Shown here piece after piece: positions 55,151-64,000 of a DNA stretch of 64,000 bases. Below the pieces are notes generated by a model that was not told where the DNA came from, did no database searches, and saw only the letters and a list, made by a program, of their open reading frames with translations. Position 1 is the first letter of the stretch; each line of letters starts with the position of its first letter. Position numbers and translations under genes: made by a program. Origin of the DNA: Methylobacterium oryzihabitans (GTDB lineage Bacteria; Pseudomonadota; Alphaproteobacteria; Rhizobiales; Beijerinckiaceae); contig NZ_SACP01000013.1 of assembly GCF_004004555.2 (NCBI RefSeq), positions 118,712 to 182,711 on the forward strand, given 5' to 3'.

Positions 55151-56359
55151 GTGAGTCCTGCCGCCCTGAGCCAGCCCGCGCCCGCCGCGCGCGCGATCCA
55201 CACCCTCGTCGGCGAGCACGCCCGCGACCTGTCGGCCAAGCTTCAGCAGCACCGGCTGGCCCTGTTCCCGCCGACCGCGGCCAAGACCCTGCGCCGCTTC
55301 ACCTCCGGCGAGGCCGCCGGGCTGATCGGGGTCGATCCCGGCTACCTGCGCCGGCTGAGCCTGGAGGGCCGCGGGCCGCAGCCGGAGGTCGGGCCGTCCG
55401 GCCGGCGCTCGTACTCGATCGAGGACATCCAGGCGCTGCGGGCCTATCTCGACGAGAGCGGCAAGGCCGAGCGGCGCTACCTGCCGCACCGACGCGAGGG
55501 CGACCACCTCCAGGTGATCTGCGTCGTCAACTTCAAGGGCGGCTCGGGCAAGACCACCACCGCGGCGCATCTGGCCCAGTACCTCGCCTTGCGCGGCTAC
55601 CGGACCCTGGCGGTCGACCTCGACCCGCAGGCGTCGCTCTCGGCCCTGCACGGCTACCAGCCGGAATTCGACGTCGGCGAGAACGAGACCCTCTACGCCG
55701 CCCTGCGCTACGACGACGCCCGCCGGCCGCTCTCCGAGGTGATCCGCCGGACCTACTTTCCCGGGCTCGACATCGTGCCGGCCAACATCGAGCTGATGGA
55801 GTACGAGCACGAGACCCCGAAGGCGCTCGGCTCCGGCACCGGCGACCTGTTCTTCACCCGCCTCGACGGCGCACTGGCGGAGGTCGAGGCGAACTACGAC
55901 GTCGTGGTGGTCGATTGCCCGCCGCAGCTCGGCTTCCTCACCATGTCGGCGCTCTGCGCCGCCACCGCGGTTCTCGTCACGGTCCATCCGCAGATGCTCG
56001 ACGTGATGTCGATGTGCCAGTTCCTGCTGATGACCTCCGACCTGCTCGGCGTCGTCGCGGAGGCCGGCGGCAACATGAGCTACGACTGGATGCGCTATCT
56101 CGTGACCCGCTACGAGCCGGGCGACGGGCCGCAGAACCAGATGGTGAGCTTCATGCGCTCGATGTTCGGCGAGCACGTCCTGAACTACCCGATGGTGAAG
56201 AGCACCGCGGTGGCCGACGCCGGCATCACCAAGCAGACCCTGTACGAGGTGTCCCGCGACGCCTTCACCCGCTCGACCTACGACCGGGCGCTGGAGGCGC
56301 TGAACAACGTCAACGGCGAGATCGAGGCGCTGATCGCCCGGGGCTGGGGCCGCGGCTGA
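55151..56359 (+). CDS. repA: RepA, ParA-type partition ATPase
   Basis: The 402-residue protein has an N-terminal helix-turn-helix region (FTSGEAAGLIGVDPGYLRRL) followed by a deviant-Walker ATPase: VNFKGGSGKTTTAAHLAQYL (about 133), LAVDLDPQASLSALHGY and VVVVDCPPQLGFLTMSAL. Length and architecture match RepA of repABC replicons, not the shorter chromosomal ParA. It starts at GTG 55151, and its last base is shared with the repB start. It should drive segregation through RepB bound at parS and repress its own operon. Confidence 0.92.
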   Translation: MSPAALSQPAPAARAIHTLVGEHARDLSAKLQQHRLALFPPTAAKTLRRFTSGEAAGLIGVDPGYLRRLSLEGRGPQPEVGPSGRRSYSIEDIQALRAYLDESGKAERRYLPHRREGDHLQVICVVNFKGGSGKTTTAAHLAQYLALRGYRTLAVDLDPQASLSALHGYQPEFDVGENETLYAALRYDDARRPLSEVIRRTYFPGLDIVPANIELMEYEHETPKALGSGTGDLFFTRLDGALAEVEANYDVVVVDCPPQLGFLTMSALCAATAVLVTVHPQMLDVMSMCQFLLMTSDLLGVVAEAGGNMSYDWMRYLVTRYEPGDGPQNQMVSFMRSMFGEHVLNYPMVKSTAVADAGITKQTLYEVSRDAFTRSTYDRALEALNNVNGEIEALIARGWGRG

Positions 56360-57393
56360 TGGCGCGCAAGAACCTCCTCGCCGGCCTCGTCGCCCCGCAG
56401 TTGCCGGCCGGCAACCCGGACGGGGCGCCCGCCGCCACGCCGCCGCGGCCGGAGCCGGCGGCGCGCCTCGGCGCCCTCGGCCGCGGCGGCGCGATCGGCG
56501 CCGTCAGCCGCTCGATCGAGGGGCTGAAGAGCGCCGCCTCGGACGCCGAGCAGATGCGGGCGCAGCTCGCCGCCGGGCAGACCGTGGTCGAGCTCGACCC
56601 GAGTCTGATCGACGCCTCGCCGGTCGCCGACCGCATCCCGCACGAGGGCGGCGGGCACGACGACCTCGTCGCCTCGATGCGGCTGTCCGGCCAGCAGGTG
56701 CCGGTGCTGGTGCGGCCGCACCCGGCCGAGCCCGGCCGCTACCAGACCGCCTACGGCCACCGCCGGGTGCGGGCTGCCGCCACCCTCGGCCGGCCGGTCC
56801 GGGCGGTGATCCGCCCGCTCACCGACGCCGAGCTGGTGGTGGCGCAGGGCCAGGAGAACAACGCGCGGCGCGACCTCAGCTTCATCGAGCGGGCGCTCTA
56901 CGCCGCGCGGATCGAGGAGGCCGGATTCTCGCGCGAGACCGTCATGGCGGCGCTCGGGGTCGACAAGACCGGCGCCTCGCGGCTGGTCTCGGCGGCGATC
57001 AAGGTGCCGCGCGACCTCATCGCGGCGATCGGCCCGGCGCCGAAGGTCGGCCGCGACCGCTGGATCGACCTCGCGACGAAGCTGGACGGGGAGGCGGCCC
57101 GGGACGCCGCCCGGCAGGCCGCGGCGGGCCCGGCCTTCGCCGCCGCCGACACCGACGGGCGGTTCGAGCTCGTGCTGCGGGCGCTGCAGGCTCCGCGCCG
57201 GGGCGGGGCCGAGACGACGCCGCTCCTCGGCACCCACGGCCGCCCGATCGGCCGCCTGGAACGCGCCGGCCGCGGCGCGCGGCTGCGGCTCGACGATGCC
57301 GGCTTCGCCGACTACCTCGCCGCCCACCTGCCACGCCTGCACGCGGAGTGGGCCGGGACGACGAAGCCGGACCAATCGGAAGGCCAGGCTTGA
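56359..57393 (+). CDS. repB: RepB, ParB-type centromere-binding protein
   Basis: The 344-residue protein begins MARKNLLAGLV, the typical RepB N-terminus that contacts RepA. A ParB-like nuclease fold (about 75-190; GQQVPVLVRPHP, GHRRVRAAATLG, GQENNARRDLSFIERALYAA) and a helix-turn-helix that recognises parS (FSRETVMAALGVDKTGASRL) follow. One base overlaps repA. A parS-like palindrome is located within its own codons 14-19. No repC follows. Confidence 0.92.
   Translation: MARKNLLAGLVAPQLPAGNPDGAPAATPPRPEPAARLGALGRGGAIGAVSRSIEGLKSAASDAEQMRAQLAAGQTVVELDPSLIDASPVADRIPHEGGGHDDLVASMRLSGQQVPVLVRPHPAEPGRYQTAYGHRRVRAAATLGRPVRAVIRPLTDAELVVAQGQENNARRDLSFIERALYAARIEEAGFSRETVMAALGVDKTGASRLVSAAIKVPRDLIAAIGPAPKVGRDRWIDLATKLDGEAARDAARQAAAGPAFAAADTDGRFELVLRALQAPRRGGAETTPLLGTHGRPIGRLERAGRGARLRLDDAGFADYLAAHLPRLHAEWAGTTKPDQSEGQA
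56400..56415. promoter_or_regulatory. parS-like site 3, inside repB
   Basis: GTTGCCGGCCGGCAAC identical to the sites at 36247 and 54950, here encoding residues LPAGN of RepB. In some repABC operons parS sites also lie within the operon. Confidence 0.72.
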
Positions 57394-57723
57394 AGAGGTC
57401 GGTCAGTGCGCTCGATCCGGCCGGGATAACAAAGTATAACCTGGTCGCTTCACTTATGATAACCGAATAATTTAACGGAACCAGTCCGCCACGACATCGT
57501 TCACCGGGGGTGCTCGCGCCTGTCACCTCGCGTCACTCGGCGTGTGCCCCTCTGGCGTGAGTTCCGTCCGCTCAACCCCTCCCTCACCGGCGGACGGGGC
57601 TCACGGTCAGCCGATGTCGGACGGCGATCCGCCCTCGTGCCGCCGCCGGGCGGTGCAAAGTCCCGGGATCCATCCTAGATCGAAGCCGGGGCCGGCTTCG
57701 GCCGTGAGGAGAGGGGACCCGAC
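57394..57723. other. A/T-rich intergenic region where repC would be expected
   Basis: The 330 bp between repB and dusA contain no repC. An A/T-rich patch (about 57424-57475; GATAACAAAGTATAACC, then TTATGATAACCGAATAATTTA) stands out against the 72% GC background. It could be a promoter, or a remnant of the control region seen between repB and repC in plasmids. No antisense RNA hairpin was identified with confidence. Confidence 0.45.
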
Positions 57724-58722
<999 letters not shown>

Positions 58723-58732
58723 GCCGCCTTGC

Positions 58733-58812
58733 GATTTTCGATGGATCGCTCGGCGATCCCTGCGGGATCGCGTCGCGACGCGAAAATCGCCTTCGCTCAA
58801 GCGCCGCGCGGG
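58733..58812. repeat. Composite palindromic repeat, copy 3
   Basis: GATTTTCGATGGATCGCTCG, CGATCCCTGCGGGATCG, CGACGCGAAAATCGCCTTCG and CTCAAGCGCCGCGCGGGC follow in the order seen in copies 1 and 2. The inner hairpin differs (CGATCCCTGCGGGATCG). Confidence 0.72.
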
Positions 58813-58817
58813 CCCGT

Positions 58818-58854
58818 GACACGAGTGTCGAACCAATGGTCCGACACTCGTGTC
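58818..58854. terminator. Hairpin between convergent dusA and aspartic protease genes
   Basis: Perfect 13-bp arms GACACGAGTGTCG (58818-58830) and CGACACTCGTGTC (58842-58854). The second arm reaches into the stop codon of the minus-strand gene. Confidence 0.72.
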
Positions 58855-59551
58855 AACCGGCGCGGCCGCGCAGGATGAGCCGGCTGCCGCGGACCTCGTA
58901 GGAGGCGAGGCGCTCCAGGAAGCTCATCCCGAGCAGGTTCACCGACAGGGTGCCCGGCCGGGTGACCAGGGCGGAGACCCGCCGGGCCACGATCGGCCCG
59001 ACCGCGATCGCGTCGAGCCGGACCGGCGCCGCCATGGCGCGGCCGTTGGCGGTCTGGACCGGCACCGTGAACGCGCCGGGCGCCGGGTGCAGGCCGAGGG
59101 CGGCGGCGCTCTCGGCGGTCAGCACCACCGTCGAGGCGCCGGTGTCGAAGGCCAGCCGCAGGTCGCGGCCGTCGATCCGCGCCTTCACGGTGAAGCCGCC
59201 ATCGGCCCGGCGCGGCACCACGACCTCGGTCGCGGCGGCGGAGAGCGGCTCGCCGGGATCGACCTCGGCGAGGAGCCGCAGCCCGGCGCCGCGGGCCTCG
59301 TCGCGCCAGTGGTAGAGCGATGCGCCGGCGAGGCCGACGCCGCACCACAGCGCGAGCGATCGCAGACCCGCCCCGAAGCCGGCCCGGAAGCGCCCGGCGA
59401 TGCCCGACAGCACCAGGAGCACGGCCGCCGCCGCCACCGCCGCGCCCGCGAGCGCGCCGGGATCGAACCCGGCGACGGGACCCGGCGACAGGGCGACCAG
59501 GGCCCAGGCGGCGGCGAGGAGCAGGCCGGCGAGGCCGAGGGCGCCGGGCAC
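58853..59551 (-). CDS. Membrane-anchored retropepsin-like aspartic protease
   Basis: The 232-residue protein has about three N-terminal hydrophobic segments (to about residue 80) and a C-terminal retropepsin-like domain with LRLAFDTGASTVVLTAESAA (catalytic FDTGAS), FTVPVQTANGRAMAAP and LLGMSFLERLASYEV. This is the TIGR02281 clan-AA family, widespread in alphaproteobacteria, with the protease domain in the periplasm. It starts at GTG 59551, 3 bp after the DUF1289 stop, in the cobS operon. Substrate unknown. Confidence 0.87.
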   Translation of the reverse strand: MPGALGLAGLLLAAAWALVALSPGPVAGFDPGALAGAAVAAAAVLLVLSGIAGRFRAGFGAGLRSLALWCGVGLAGASLYHWRDEARGAGLRLLAEVDPGEPLSAAATEVVVPRRADGGFTVKARIDGRDLRLAFDTGASTVVLTAESAAALGLHPAPGAFTVPVQTANGRAMAAPVRLDAIAVGPIVARRVSALVTRPGTLSVNLLGMSFLERLASYEVRGSRLILRGRAG

Positions 59552-59554
59552 GGC

Positions 59555-59770
59555 TCAGGCGAGCCGGCGCGGCGCGGCGGGCGGCGGGCTCGCCACGGGC
59601 CGAAGCGCCGCGAGCCGGTCGGGCAGGCCGGCCATGATCCGGCGGCGCTCCGGCTCGGACAGGCCGCCCCAGGCGGCGATCTCGTCGCGGGTGCGGCCGC
59701 AGCCCTCGCATAGGCCGCTCACCGGATCGAGGACGCACAGGCGGATGCAGGGGGTGGACGGGGCGGCCAT
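59555..59770 (-). CDS. DUF1289 small cysteine-rich protein
   Basis: The 71-residue protein has four cysteines in CIRLCVLDPVSGLCEGCGRT (C8, C12, C21, C24), as in DUF1289 (YdhL/Fe-S or zinc-binding-like), followed by the conserved EIAAWGGLSEPERRRIM. The cysteines probably bind a metal. The gene is between cobS (2 bp) and the protease, the usual neighbourhood of DUF1289 in alphaproteobacteria. Confidence 0.85.
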   Translation of the reverse strand: MAAPSTPCIRLCVLDPVSGLCEGCGRTRDEIAAWGGLSEPERRRIMAGLPDRLAALRPVASPPPAAPRRLA

Positions 59771-59772
59771 GG

Positions 59773-60645
59773 TCAGTCCGGCAGGGCGACCAGCATCGCC
59801 AGCAGCACGCCGACCTCCGCCACCTGCTGGCAGGCGCCGACGACGTCGCCCGTCTGCCCGCCGATCAGCCGCGCCGACAGGCGCGACAGGGTCCAGGCGG
59901 CGAGCCAGGCGAGGAAGGCGGCCAGCGCGAGGCCGAGCCAGGGCAGGCCGAGCAGCCCGGCGGCCAGCGCGAGAACGAGGCACAGGCCCCAGGCGGTGGC
60001 GTGGGCGGCGGCGCCCGGGCGCCCGACCGCGTGCGACGCCCCGCCCGGCCGGGCGGGGCCGAGATGCACCATCGGCCACAGGGCGGCGGTGCGCGACAGC
60101 GCGGCGGCGAGGACCAGCACCAGGGCGGTGCGCCAGCCGGCCCGGTCGAGCAGGGTGGCGAGCGCCCCGATCCGCAGGGCGTAGACCAGCATCAGCGCCG
60201 AGGCGCCGTAGGCGCCGATGCGGCTGTCGCGCATGATCTCGATCCGACGCTCCGGCGTCGCACCGCCGCCGAACCCGTCCGCCACGTCGGCGAGCCCGTC
60301 CTCGTGCAGGGCGCCGGTGACCAGCGTGGCGGCGAGGACGGCCAGCGTCGCGGCGATGAACGGCCCGAGGCCGAGGCCGTGGGCCCCGAGCAGCGCCAGA
60401 GCCGCCGGGACCGCGATCAGGGCGCCGGCGACCGGCAGCATCCGGGGCGCGGTGCGGAAGTCCGGCACCGCGTGGCGGTCGGCCTCGCCGGGCAGGGCCG
60501 GCACCGGCAGCCGGCTGAAGAAGCGCAGGCAGGCCGCGAGGTCGAGGAGCGGGGGCCACGGGCCGGCGCGGTCGGGCGGCGGCTCGAACTCGTCGTCCGC
60601 CTCGTCGGCGGGCTGCCGCGCCCCCAGCTTCGCTGCCTCGGCCAT
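59773..60645 (-). CDS. cobS: Adenosylcobinamide-GDP ribazoletransferase
   Basis: The 290-residue inner-membrane enzyme performs the last step of B12 nucleotide-loop assembly. It joins alpha-ribazole (phosphate) to adenosylcobinamide-GDP. The signature region is LVTGALHEDGLADVADGF, then GGGATPERRIEIMRDSRIG, with LRFFSRLPVPAL near the N-terminus and several membrane helices. It starts at ATG 60645, after a 35-residue polar tail. Head gene of the cobS, DUF1289, protease operon. Its partner cobT is 2.1 kb away on the other strand. Confidence 0.92.
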   Translation of the reverse strand: MAEAAKLGARQPADEADDEFEPPPDRAGPWPPLLDLAACLRFFSRLPVPALPGEADRHAVPDFRTAPRMLPVAGALIAVPAALALLGAHGLGLGPFIAATLAVLAATLVTGALHEDGLADVADGFGGGATPERRIEIMRDSRIGAYGASALMLVYALRIGALATLLDRAGWRTALVLVLAAALSRTAALWPMVHLGPARPGGASHAVGRPGAAAHATAWGLCLVLALAAGLLGLPWLGLALAAFLAWLAAWTLSRLSARLIGGQTGDVVGACQQVAEVGVLLAMLVALPD

Positions 60646-60853
60646 CGTGTCCGCCCTCTCCGGCGGCGCCGGCCGCACGGGCCGGCGCGACGCGCGGGAT
60701 TCCGTCGTTGTCGTTCGCCCCGATCATAGCCCGATCCGCGCCCGCCGTCCCGGGCGGCAATGCGGCCTTTGGGCGTTCACCGGCAGGGCAGGGGAGTCGG
60801 ATGGCTTTTCGCGGCGCGAGGCGGCCCCTCCCGCAGAGGGGACGACGCCGCTT

Positions 60854-61273
60854 CTACGCCGGCACGGGCGTCGTCCAGGTCGCCTGGGCGACCGGATCGG
60901 TCCAGGCCGAGCCGACCGGCTGCAGGACGACCCAGGTCTCGGCCAACAGGCCCCCTTCGGTGCGGTAGGATTGCAGGCCCGCCCGGGTTCTCACGTCGCC
61001 GCCGTCCCGGTCCGTCCACCGCATCGTGAAGCGGAACCACGCGCGTTCGCCCTGGAAGGCGTGGTCGTAGACGAGGATGCGGACATCCGGGCGCGCCTGC
61101 CTCAGGGCGGCCAGTTCGGCCGCGTAGGCGTTGGGCGTGACTGTCCGGTCGCCCAACTCGTCGTGACGCAGGTATTCCGGCGCGATGCAGGCATTCACGA
61201 GGTCGAGCGCGCCCTCGTGCCAGACGCGCTCCCAGCGGTCGAACAGGTCGCGCAGGGTGGTGTGATCGGACAT
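60854..61273 (-). CDS. NTF2/SnoaL-like protein
   Basis: The 139-residue single-domain protein has the NTF2/SnoaL cone fold pattern (LRDLFDRWERVWHEGALDLV, IAPEYLRHDELGDRTV, WFRFTMRWTDRDGGDVRTRA, GLLAETWVVLQPVG). Family members are small isomerases, cyclases or ligand-binding proteins, and the function cannot be assigned. It begins at ATG 61273, 46 bp from the end of the LysE gene and on the same strand. It lies in the stretch separating cobS from cobT. Confidence 0.75.
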   Translation of the reverse strand: MSDHTTLRDLFDRWERVWHEGALDLVNACIAPEYLRHDELGDRTVTPNAYAAELAALRQARPDVRILVYDHAFQGERAWFRFTMRWTDRDGGDVRTRAGLQSYRTEGGLLAETWVVLQPVGSAWTDPVAQATWTTPVPA

Positions 61274-61319
61274 GACGGTTCTCCTTCGGCGACCCGGCGC
61301 TGCGTCCTCGCCTCCAAGC

Positions 61320-61931
61320 CTACCGGCCGGCGACGACGACCCCGGCTCCCATCATCAGGCCACCGGCGGCGCGGTTCACCCGCCGCACCACCGCGGGCGT
61401 ACGCAGGAGGCGTCGCGCCCGCGTCGCCAGGAGGACGTGGCCGCCGACGACCACGATCTCGACCGCGACGATCACGGCGGCGAGCCACCCGACCTGTCCG
61501 GCGGTCAGCGACGCCCCGACGACATTCGGCAGCAGCGCGACGTAGAACAGCGGCATCTTCGGATTGCCGAGGTTGAGGACGATGCCGGTCGCGAACACCG
61601 CCGCGAGGCCCCGGCGGTCCTCGACCGGCCGGAGCTCGGGCACCCGCGGCTCCGCGGTCCAGAGGCGCAGGCCCATCCAAATCAGGTAGGCCGCCCCGGC
61701 ATAGCGCAGGACCGTCATCACGGTCGTCATCTCGGCGGCGAGGACGGACAGGCCGAGGGCGGCGAGCACCAGGAAGACCAGGATGCCGACGACGGTGCCG
61801 GCGCCGTAGGCGATGCCGGAGGCGGCCCCGTGCGAGAGCGTCCGGGCGACGATGGTCATGTTGTCCGGCCCGGGACTGGCCGCGAAGACGAAGAAGGCGG
61901 CGGCGAAGGCCAGCAGGGTGGCGGCATCCAT
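61320..61931 (-). CDS. LysE/RhtB-family amino acid exporter
   Basis: The 203-residue inner-membrane protein has six helices with family signatures FAASPGPDNMTIVARTLSHG, AAYLIWMGLRLWTAE and GIVLNLGNPKMPLFYVALLP. Members export amino acids or homoserine lactones. It starts at ATG 61931, with no adjacent regulator. It may be cotranscribed with the NTF2-like gene. Confidence 0.86.
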   Translation of the reverse strand: MDAATLLAFAAAFFVFAASPGPDNMTIVARTLSHGAASGIAYGAGTVVGILVFLVLAALGLSVLAAEMTTVMTVLRYAGAAYLIWMGLRLWTAEPRVPELRPVEDRRGLAAVFATGIVLNLGNPKMPLFYVALLPNVVGASLTAGQVGWLAAVIVAVEIVVVGGHVLLATRARRLLRTPAVVRRVNRAAGGLMMGAGVVVAGR

Positions 61932-62041
61932 GGCGAAGTCCTCGCTGACCCTGGGGAGGGGATTGGTCTGCGTGACGGAACGGTGCAAGGCGGAGGCCAG
62001 CGGCGGGGCACAGGAATCCGACGCGGGTGGGGGATCACGGC

Positions 62042-62683
62042 ATGGCGGCGGTCGCGGGATCGGGCGGTTACGGCGAGAACGCCGCGAGCCTCGCCGGGCA
62101 GTACGAGAGCATCACCTTCGCGCAGGTCCACCGCGACGTGCTGCATCTCTTTCCGGCCCCTCCGAGCCGGGTGCTCGATATCGGCGCCGGCTCGGGACGG
62201 GACGCCGCGGCGCTGGCGCGGCAGGGGCACCGCGTCACCGCCGTCGAGCCGACCGAGGCGCTGCGGATCCAGGGGCGGGCCATCCACGCGGCCGTGCCGA
62301 TCGCCTGGGTGGACGACGCCCTGCCCGACCTCGCGGTGATGTGCGGCCGCGGCGAGCGCTTCGACCTCGTGCTGCTGACGGCGGTGTGGATGCATCTCGA
62401 CGCGGCCGAGCGCGAGCGGGCGATGGCGCGGGTCGCCGGGCTGCTGTCGCCCGGCGGCCGGGTGGTGATGTCGCTGCGGCACGGGCCGGTGCCCGAGGGC
62501 CGCCGCATGTTCGAGGTGTCCGCCGAAGAGACCGCGGATCTCGGCCGCCGGCACGGGCTGGACGAGGTCTTCGGCTGCGAGCGCGAGGACATGCTGGGGC
62601 GCGGCGACGTGCACTGGAGCTTCCTGTGCCTGGAGCGGCCGCGAGCCTCGGGGCGGTCGCCGGGCGGGATCGTAGGTGATTGA
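62042..62683 (+). CDS. Class I SAM-dependent methyltransferase
   Basis: The 213-residue protein has motif I VLDIGAGSGRDAAALARQGH, acidic residue in VTAVEPTEAL, motif IV region FDLVLLTAVWMHL and LLSPGGRVVMSLRHGP. Small-molecule methyltransferases of this type are numerous, and the acceptor cannot be identified. ATG 62042 is chosen; GTG 62027 adds five residues. It precedes cobT by 85 bp on the same strand. Confidence 0.82.
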   Translation: MAAVAGSGGYGENAASLAGQYESITFAQVHRDVLHLFPAPPSRVLDIGAGSGRDAAALARQGHRVTAVEPTEALRIQGRAIHAAVPIAWVDDALPDLAVMCGRGERFDLVLLTAVWMHLDAAERERAMARVAGLLSPGGRVVMSLRHGPVPEGRRMFEVSAEETADLGRRHGLDEVFGCEREDMLGRGDVHWSFLCLERPRASGRSPGGIVGD

Positions 62684-62768
62684 TCCTGCCGCACTTTCGG
62701 CACCGCGTCGGTTTCCGCTCCCGTGCGAAATACCCTAAGAGGCCGCATCCGCGCCCTGGAGCGACCTC

Positions 62769-63788
62769 ATGACCTCTCCCTTCGACGACATCCGCAACCT
62801 CATCGCCACGATGCCGGGGCCGGACGACACCGCCGCCGCGCTCGCCGCGGCGCGGCAGGCGACCCTGACCAAGCCGGCGGGCAGCCTCGGGCGGCTGGAG
62901 GACATCGCGGCGTGGCTGGCGGCGTGGCAGGGCAAGCCGATGCCGAGCCTCGACCGGCCGCTGGTCTGCGTCTTCGCCGGCAGCCACGGGGTCGCGGCCC
63001 GCGGCGTCTCGGCGTTCCCGCCCGAGGTCAACCGGCAGATGCTCGACACCTTCGCGGCCGGCGGGGCGGCGATCAACCAGATCTGCGCCGCCCACGGCCT
63101 CGGCTTCAAGGTGTTCGACCTCGCCCTCGACATGCCGACCGGCGACATCACGGTCGCCGAGGCGATGACGGAAAAAGCCTGCGTCGCCACGATGGCGTTC
63201 GGCATGGAGGCGGTGGCGGCCGGCACCGACGGGCTGGCGCTCGGCGAAATGGGCATCGGCAACACCACCGTGGCGGCGGCGATCTACGCCGCGCTCTACC
63301 ACGGCTCGGCCGAGACCTATGTCGGCCGCGGCACCGGCCTCGACGAGGCCGGCTACGCCCGCAAGGTCGCGGCGGTCGAGGCGGCGCTCGCCCACCATGC
63401 CGGCCACCTCCACGACCCGCTCGAGGTGCTGCGCCGGCTCGGCGGGCGCGAGGTGGCGGCGATCGCCGGTGCGATCCTGGCGGCGCGGATGCAGCGGGTG
63501 CCGGTGGTGCTCGACGGCTACGTCGCCACCGCCGCCGCCGCCGTGCTGCACGCGGTCAACCCGGCCGCCCTCGACCATTGCCTCGCCGGCCACCTCTCGA
63601 CCGAGGGCGCCCACGGCGCGGTGCTGGAGCGCCTCGGCCTGACGCCGCTGCTCAGCCTCGGCATGCATCTCGGCGAGGGTTCGGGCGCGGCGCTCGCGCT
63701 CGGCATCGTCAAGGCGGCGGTGGCCTGCCACCGCGACATGGCGACCTTCGATCAGGCCGGGGTGTCGGGGCGCCTGCCGGACGCCTAG
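62769..63788 (+). CDS. cobT: Nicotinate-nucleotide--dimethylbenzimidazole phosphoribosyltransferase
   Basis: The 339-residue enzyme makes alpha-ribazole phosphate from dimethylbenzimidazole and nicotinate mononucleotide for the lower B12 loop. It has KPAGSLGRLEDIAAWLA, FAGSHGVAARGVSAFP, LALGEMGIGNTTVAAAI, LDGYVATAAAAVLHAV and the C-terminal GMHLGEGSGAALAL with the catalytic Glu. Its product is the co-substrate of CobS. It starts at ATG 62769. No B12 riboswitch was recognised in the 85 bp upstream. Confidence 0.94.
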   Translation: MTSPFDDIRNLIATMPGPDDTAAALAAARQATLTKPAGSLGRLEDIAAWLAAWQGKPMPSLDRPLVCVFAGSHGVAARGVSAFPPEVNRQMLDTFAAGGAAINQICAAHGLGFKVFDLALDMPTGDITVAEAMTEKACVATMAFGMEAVAAGTDGLALGEMGIGNTTVAAAIYAALYHGSAETYVGRGTGLDEAGYARKVAAVEAALAHHAGHLHDPLEVLRRLGGREVAAIAGAILAARMQRVPVVLDGYVATAAAAVLHAVNPAALDHCLAGHLSTEGAHGAVLERLGLTPLLSLGMHLGEGSGAALALGIVKAAVACHRDMATFDQAGVSGRLPDA

Positions 63789-64000
63789 GCGCTCAGCTCG
63801 ACTTTGGCCAATTTTGGCGGGTCTGAGGCCCTGGTGGCGCGGGGGTGACGAAGCGGCCGTGACGGGTAGGCTGGCGCTGTTTCGACCAAGAGACACCGCC
63901 ATGCCTGGCCTGCCCGCCCGCTTCGCCGGGCTCATCCTGGCCTTCGCGCCGCTCTTCGTCCACCGCTCCTGGTGCCACGCCCGGGTCCTGCTTCTCGGCG
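63789..64000 (+). mobile_element. Left end of a probable insertion sequence
   Basis: After cobT, the sequence changes at about 63795 (CGACTTTGGCCAATTTTGGC) and leads into a transposase-like reading frame at 63901. The left inverted repeat is probably near 63795-63830, but the partner end lies outside the window, so the boundary is approximate. Confidence 0.55.
63901..64000 (+). CDS. Transposase, N-terminal fragment (runs off the right edge)
   Basis: The visible 33 codons read MPGLPARFAGLILAFAPLFV followed by HRSWCHARVLLLG. This resembles the N-terminus of DDE transposases of the IS701/IS4-like type common in methylobacteria (LPxRFAxLILAFAPLFxxRxWxHAxVLLxGAIL). The catalytic part is outside the window, so family assignment rests on this short similarity from memory. 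Confidence 0.6.
   Translation, partial: MPGLPARFAGLILAFAPLFVHRSWCHARVLLLG

Noticed and set aside
57394..57723. A short or divergent repC
   Set aside because: No frame of adequate length; repC encodes about 400 residues and cannot fit into 330 bp.
62684..62768. Possible cobalamin riboswitch upstream of cobT
   Set aside because: The gap is only 85 bp, too short for the aptamer, and no B12-box-like segment was recognised.

Overview
The window is about 72% GC, densely coded DNA from an alphaproteobacterium of the Hyphomicrobiales. Methylobacterium or a close relative is the most likely source. This is inferred from the extreme GC content, a MucR-family regulator, a bacteriophytochrome operon, HWE-type kinases, the B12 genes cobS/cobT, RepA/RepB partition proteins, and several families of G/C-rich palindromic repeats between genes. 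No phylogenetic test was possible here.

Layout, left to right. 1-1.2 kb: the 5' part of a large RTX-like repeat protein running off the left edge. 1.9-7.7 kb: arginase, then a 2-hydroxycarboxylate transporter facing a three-gene signalling unit (OmpR-type regulator, TctE-like kinase, periplasmic binding protein). 7.7-8.4 kb: a repeat cluster. 8.4-15.1 kb: gltX, tRNA-Val(CAC), an acetamidase/formamidase-family protein, a peptidoglycan-binding-like exported protein, a coiled-coil membrane protein, aquaporin Z and a small exported protein. 15.2-20.5 kb: a LysR-controlled operon of an ABC importer with two putative amide hydrolases. 20.7-27.4 kb: a MucR-like regulator, glutamyl-Q tRNA(Asp) synthetase, an AlkA-type glycosylase, an esterase, HupE and an M23 peptidase. 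27.5-36.2 kb: a complete D-glucarate/galactarate catabolic cluster (gudD, garD, kdgD, 2-oxoglutarate semialdehyde dehydrogenase, transporter, LysR regulator) that would deliver 2-oxoglutarate. 36.3-51.1 kb: a signalling-rich stretch with a large hybrid kinase, NDH-2, an HWE kinase coupled to a Crp/Fnr regulator, an MscS channel, and a bacteriophytochrome with two partner proteins. 51.2-54.9 kb: an XRE-cupin regulator divergent from MOSC, VanB-like reductase and MFS genes. 55.2-57.4 kb: repA-repB without repC. 57.7-63.8 kb: dusA, an aspartic-protease/DUF1289/cobS operon, accessory genes and cobT. The right edge holds the start of a probable insertion sequence.

The most notable features are: (1) three identical 16-bp palindromes matching the repABC-plasmid parS pattern GTT-N4-GC-N4-AAC, at the repAB locus and about 20 kb away, with RepA and RepB but no RepC, among housekeeping genes; (2) a MOSC protein coupled to a flavin/2Fe-2S reductase; (3) an ABC importer operon with a PuuE-like deacetylase-fold hydrolase and a kynurenine-formamidase-like hydrolase; (4) at least five families of dispersed intergenic repeats, two of which supply the stop codon or C-terminus of a neighbouring gene.
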